Origin: JAGTRP01 sp035655235
GTDB taxonomy: Bacteria; Pseudomonadota; Gammaproteobacteria; Burkholderiales; Rhodocyclaceae
Direction: 5' to 3'
DNA length: 11,817 nt
NCBI GenBank assembly: GCA_035655235.1
Contig: DASRUX010000028.1
Location: 1 to 11,817 of the forward strand
In this document: positions 10,239 through 11,817 of the stretch, piece after piece
How positions within the stretch are numbered: position 1 is the first letter of the stretch
Layout: every line of letters begins with the position of its first letter
Position numbers and translations under genes: made by a program
Notes under the pieces: generated by a model
Database searches by the model: none
Seen by the model: the letters and a program-made list of their open reading frames with translations, nothing else
Told to the model about the DNA's origin: nothing

Positions 10239-11244
10239 ATCGTCCCAGGGTCCGTAGCGAGTCGAGGAGTTCCTTGCCCATGACCGTCTCGTATTCCCCA
10301 TAGGCAGCTTCCATCCTGGACCGGAAGACGGCGATTTCCTCCGGTGTCAGCCGGGTCACTACCATGCCCTTCTCCTTCAGCATTTCCTCCTGGGCCCGGG
10401 CCGTTTCCCGAGCCAAGCGGACCTGGTAGGCGGTGGCCTCATGGGCGGCTTCCCGCAGGATGCTCTGGAGCTGCGGGTCGAAGCTCTCGAACAGCTTCCG
10501 GTTGGCGCCGAGCAGGTAGGTGTCGTAGGAGTAGTTCCAGACGGTCATGTACTTCTGGACGTCGTACACCCGATAGGCGACGGTGACGCCGACCGGGTTT
10601 TCCTGGCCGTCCAGGGCGTTTTCCTGGAGCGCCTTGTAAACCCCGGGCCAGGTCATGACGGTCGGCTCAGCCCCCAGTGCCCGGTAGACCACGGCGTACA
10701 TCTCGCTCGGCACCCGAATCCGCAAGCCGTGCAGATCCTCGGGGCGGTGGATGGGATGGACGGAGTTGGTGATCTGCCGGAAGCCGTTTTCGCCCAGGGC
10801 CAGGCCCTCGACGCCGTACTCCCGGGTCATGCCGAGGATGCGGTGCCCGAGCGGGCCGGTCAGGAATTTGTCCGCCGCCTCGTTGCCGGGCAATATCCAG
10901 GGCATGCAGCTGGCGAAGAAGCGCTTGTCGATATTGGCGTAGATCAGGCTGGACGTGAAACTGAAGTCGATCTTGCCTTCCCGGAGCATCTCGACTTCCC
11001 GGGTGATATTGCCGCCCGCCAGCTGGGAATTGGGATAGACGGAAATGAGCACCTTCCCCCCGGTGCGTTCCTTGACCAGATCGGCGAACTTGACCGCGCC
11101 CTTGTAGAGGGAATGGTCCACATTGGTGATCACGCTCATCCGGAGCTGGCGGACCGGTTGTTCCGCGAAGGGATCGCAGGCCGACGGGAGGATCGCGGCG
11201 AGGCCGATCGACAGGGCGGCTGCCATTTGCCATAGGGGTTTCAA
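10237..11244 (-). CDS. DctP-family TRAP solute-binding protein, probable sensory partner
   Basis: A 335-residue extracytoplasmic binding protein of the TRAP (DctP) family, which usually binds carboxylates. The N-terminus is a signal peptide with hydrophobic core at about 8-20, followed by PSAC-D (C23, D24). This is an imperfect lipobox because position -3 is Pro, so it may be a lipoprotein or a Sec-cleaved soluble protein. Family marks include GGKVLISVYPNSQL (62-75), REVEMLREGKIDF (82-94), the GLRIRVP segment (173-179) whose Arg normally grips the ligand carboxylate, and DGQENP (212-217). Length is normal. No DctQ or DctM membrane subunits are present in the window; the gene abuts the hybrid kinase instead, so a sensing role is inferred. 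The start is TTG at 11244, with GGAGG nine bases upstream. It supplies Lys2 to the signal peptide, whereas an ATG start at 11226 would leave no positive charge. The ligand is unknown. Confidence 0.93.
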   Translation of the reverse strand: MKPLWQMAAALSIGLAAILPSACDPFAEQPVRQLRMSVITNVDHSLYKGAVKFADLVKERTGGKVLISVYPNSQLAGGNITREVEMLREGKIDFSFTSSLIYANIDKRFFASCMPWILPGNEAADKFLTGPLGHRILGMTREYGVEGLALGENGFRQITNSVHPIHRPEDLHGLRIRVPSEMYAVVYRALGAEPTVMTWPGVYKALQENALDGQENPVGVTVAYRVYDVQKYMTVWNYSYDTYLLGANRKLFESFDPQLQSILREAAHEATAYQVRLARETARAQEEMLKEKGMVVTRLTPEEIAVFRSRMEAAYGEYETVMGKELLDSLRTLGR

Positions 11245-11253
11245 AGTGGGGGC

Positions 11254-11258
11254 CCTCC
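11254..11258 (-). promoter_or_regulatory. Shine-Dalgarno site of the TRAP binding-protein gene
   Basis: GGAGG lies nine bases upstream of TTG at 11244 on the minus strand. The alternative ATG at 11226 is 27 bases from this site and has none of its own, so the site favours the TTG start. Confidence 0.55.
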
Positions 11259-11279
11259 CTGTTGTAGTCTTATGAAATC

Positions 11280-11308
11280 ATGGTAGTACGCCTCCCCATG
11301 CCGGGCAA
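11280..11308 (-). promoter_or_regulatory. Candidate sigma70-type promoter of the signalling operon
   Basis: On the minus strand, TTGCCC (11303-11308, 4/6 to TTGACA) and TACCAT (11280-11285, 4/6 to TATAAT) are separated by exactly 17 bp. Transcription would start near 11273, giving a leader of about 28 nt that contains the Shine-Dalgarno site. Position at the head of the gene run supports it; hexamer quality is mediocre, so an activator may be required. The rest of the 140-bp divergent gap shows no clear gluQ promoter. Confidence 0.35.
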
Positions 11309-11384
11309 TGTCCGCATCGACGGTTCGTCCCCCGCCGGCCGTGGTAAGCGCTGGGCGAGGCCGAATCCGGTAAAGTAGCCGCCC

Positions 11385-11817
11385 ATGCCGTTCCCATCCC
11401 CCGCCGACTCTTCCGCCCGCAGCTACCGGGGCCGTTTCGCCCCGTCTCCCACCGGCCCCCTCCATTTCGGCTCCCTGGTGGCCGCCGTCGGCAGCTACCT
11501 GGATGCCTTTGCCCACGGCGGCGAATGGCTGGTGCGCATGGAGGATGTGGACGCCCCCCGCAACGTGCCGGGGGCGGCGGAAGGCATCCTCGCCACCCTG
11601 GAGGCCTTCGGCTTCGAGTGGGAGGGCGAAGTGCTTTGGCAGAGCCGCCGCCTGGACGCCTACCGGGCGGCCCTGGACGAGCTGAAATCCCGGGGCCTGG
11701 CCTACGGCTGCGCCTGTTCCCGCAAGGAGATCGCCGATTCCGCCGGCCACGCCGCCATCGACGGCGGGCTGGCCTACCCGGGCACCTGCCGCCAGGGGCT
11801 GCCGCCGGGCCGGGAGG
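11385..11817 (+). CDS. gluQ: Glutamyl-Q tRNA(Asp) synthetase (GluQRS), 5' part
   Basis: The first 144 residues of a truncated glutamyl-tRNA synthetase paralogue that attaches glutamate to queuosine in the anticodon of tRNA(Asp), without an anticodon-binding domain; the rest lies beyond the right edge (family length is about 300). The Rossmann core starts with RGRFAPSPTGPLHFGSL (15-31), containing the HFGS version of the class I HIGH motif typical of this family, then RMEDVDAPR (51-59). The zinc-binding ligands line up as C109-x-C111 and Y131-x3-C135, the same spacing as C101, C103, Y115 and C119 of E. coli YadB. It is transcribed away from the signalling operon and is probably unrelated to it. 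The ribosome-binding site is weak (GGTAAAG about 10 bases upstream of ATG). The start fits the family, though the short N-terminal extension before the core leaves some doubt. Confidence 0.95.
   Translation, partial: MPFPSPADSSARSYRGRFAPSPTGPLHFGSLVAAVGSYLDAFAHGGEWLVRMEDVDAPRNVPGAAEGILATLEAFGFEWEGEVLWQSRRLDAYRAALDELKSRGLAYGCACSRKEIADSAGHAAIDGGLAYPGTCRQGLPPGRE

Noticed and set aside
11298..11310. Short imperfect palindrome CATGCC-G-GGCAATG overlapping the candidate -35
   Set aside because: The arms are about 6 bp with a bulge, and GC-rich DNA yields many such matches. There is no second copy, so I do not call it an operator.
11241..11750. Minus-strand open frame of 169 codons opposite gluQ
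   Set aside because: It lies antisense to clear GluQRS motifs (HFGS, zinc ligands) and shows no family resemblance.

Overview
The window is GC-rich proteobacterial DNA. The strong G/C preference at third codon positions, a DctP-type TRAP binding protein, a GluQRS gene and a high density of PAS, GGDEF/EAL and hybrid-kinase genes all suggest a betaproteobacterium, possibly Rhodocyclaceae. That placement is an inference from family resemblance; no rRNA or other taxonomic marker is present.

Six genes lie head to tail on the minus strand and fill almost everything from position 11244 down to the left edge. In transcription order they are: (1) a DctP-family TRAP solute-binding protein (11244-10237); (2) a 997-residue membrane hybrid histidine kinase with a large periplasmic double-Cache-like sensor, HAMP, PAS, HisKA, HATPase and REC (10227-7234); (3) a LivJ-like (Peripla_BP_6) periplasmic binding protein (7154-5910); (4) a membrane HAMP-PAS-GGDEF-EAL protein with both c-di-GMP catalytic sets intact (5903-3480); (5) a six-TM hybrid histidine kinase (3370-1355); (6) a soluble REC-PAS-HisKA_3 kinase running off the left edge (1341 to below 1). 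Gaps are 9, 79, 6, 109 and 13 bp, so this looks like one signalling operon, perhaps with internal promoters. On the plus strand, divergent across a 140-bp gap, is the start of gluQ (glutamyl-Q tRNA(Asp) synthetase), which runs off the right edge.

The striking point is that two transport-type binding proteins are present with no permease, ATPase or TRAP DctQ/DctM gene in the window. Each sits immediately upstream of a membrane signalling protein: TRAP SBP with a hybrid kinase, and ABC-type SBP with a c-di-GMP enzyme. The likeliest reading is that the binding proteins act as ligand co-receptors, as in NspS-MbaA, LuxP-LuxQ and TorT-TorS. The operon would then read two periplasmic ligands, and a membrane signal through the six-TM kinase, into a phosphorelay plus c-di-GMP output. 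Neither hybrid kinase ends in a recognisable HPt domain, and no DNA-binding response regulator is seen, so relay partners must lie elsewhere, perhaps just beyond the left edge.

No mobile elements, CRISPR arrays, tRNA or rRNA genes were found. No stretch over 300 bp lacks a gene. Very long plus-strand open frames across the operon are antisense shadows caused by high GC.
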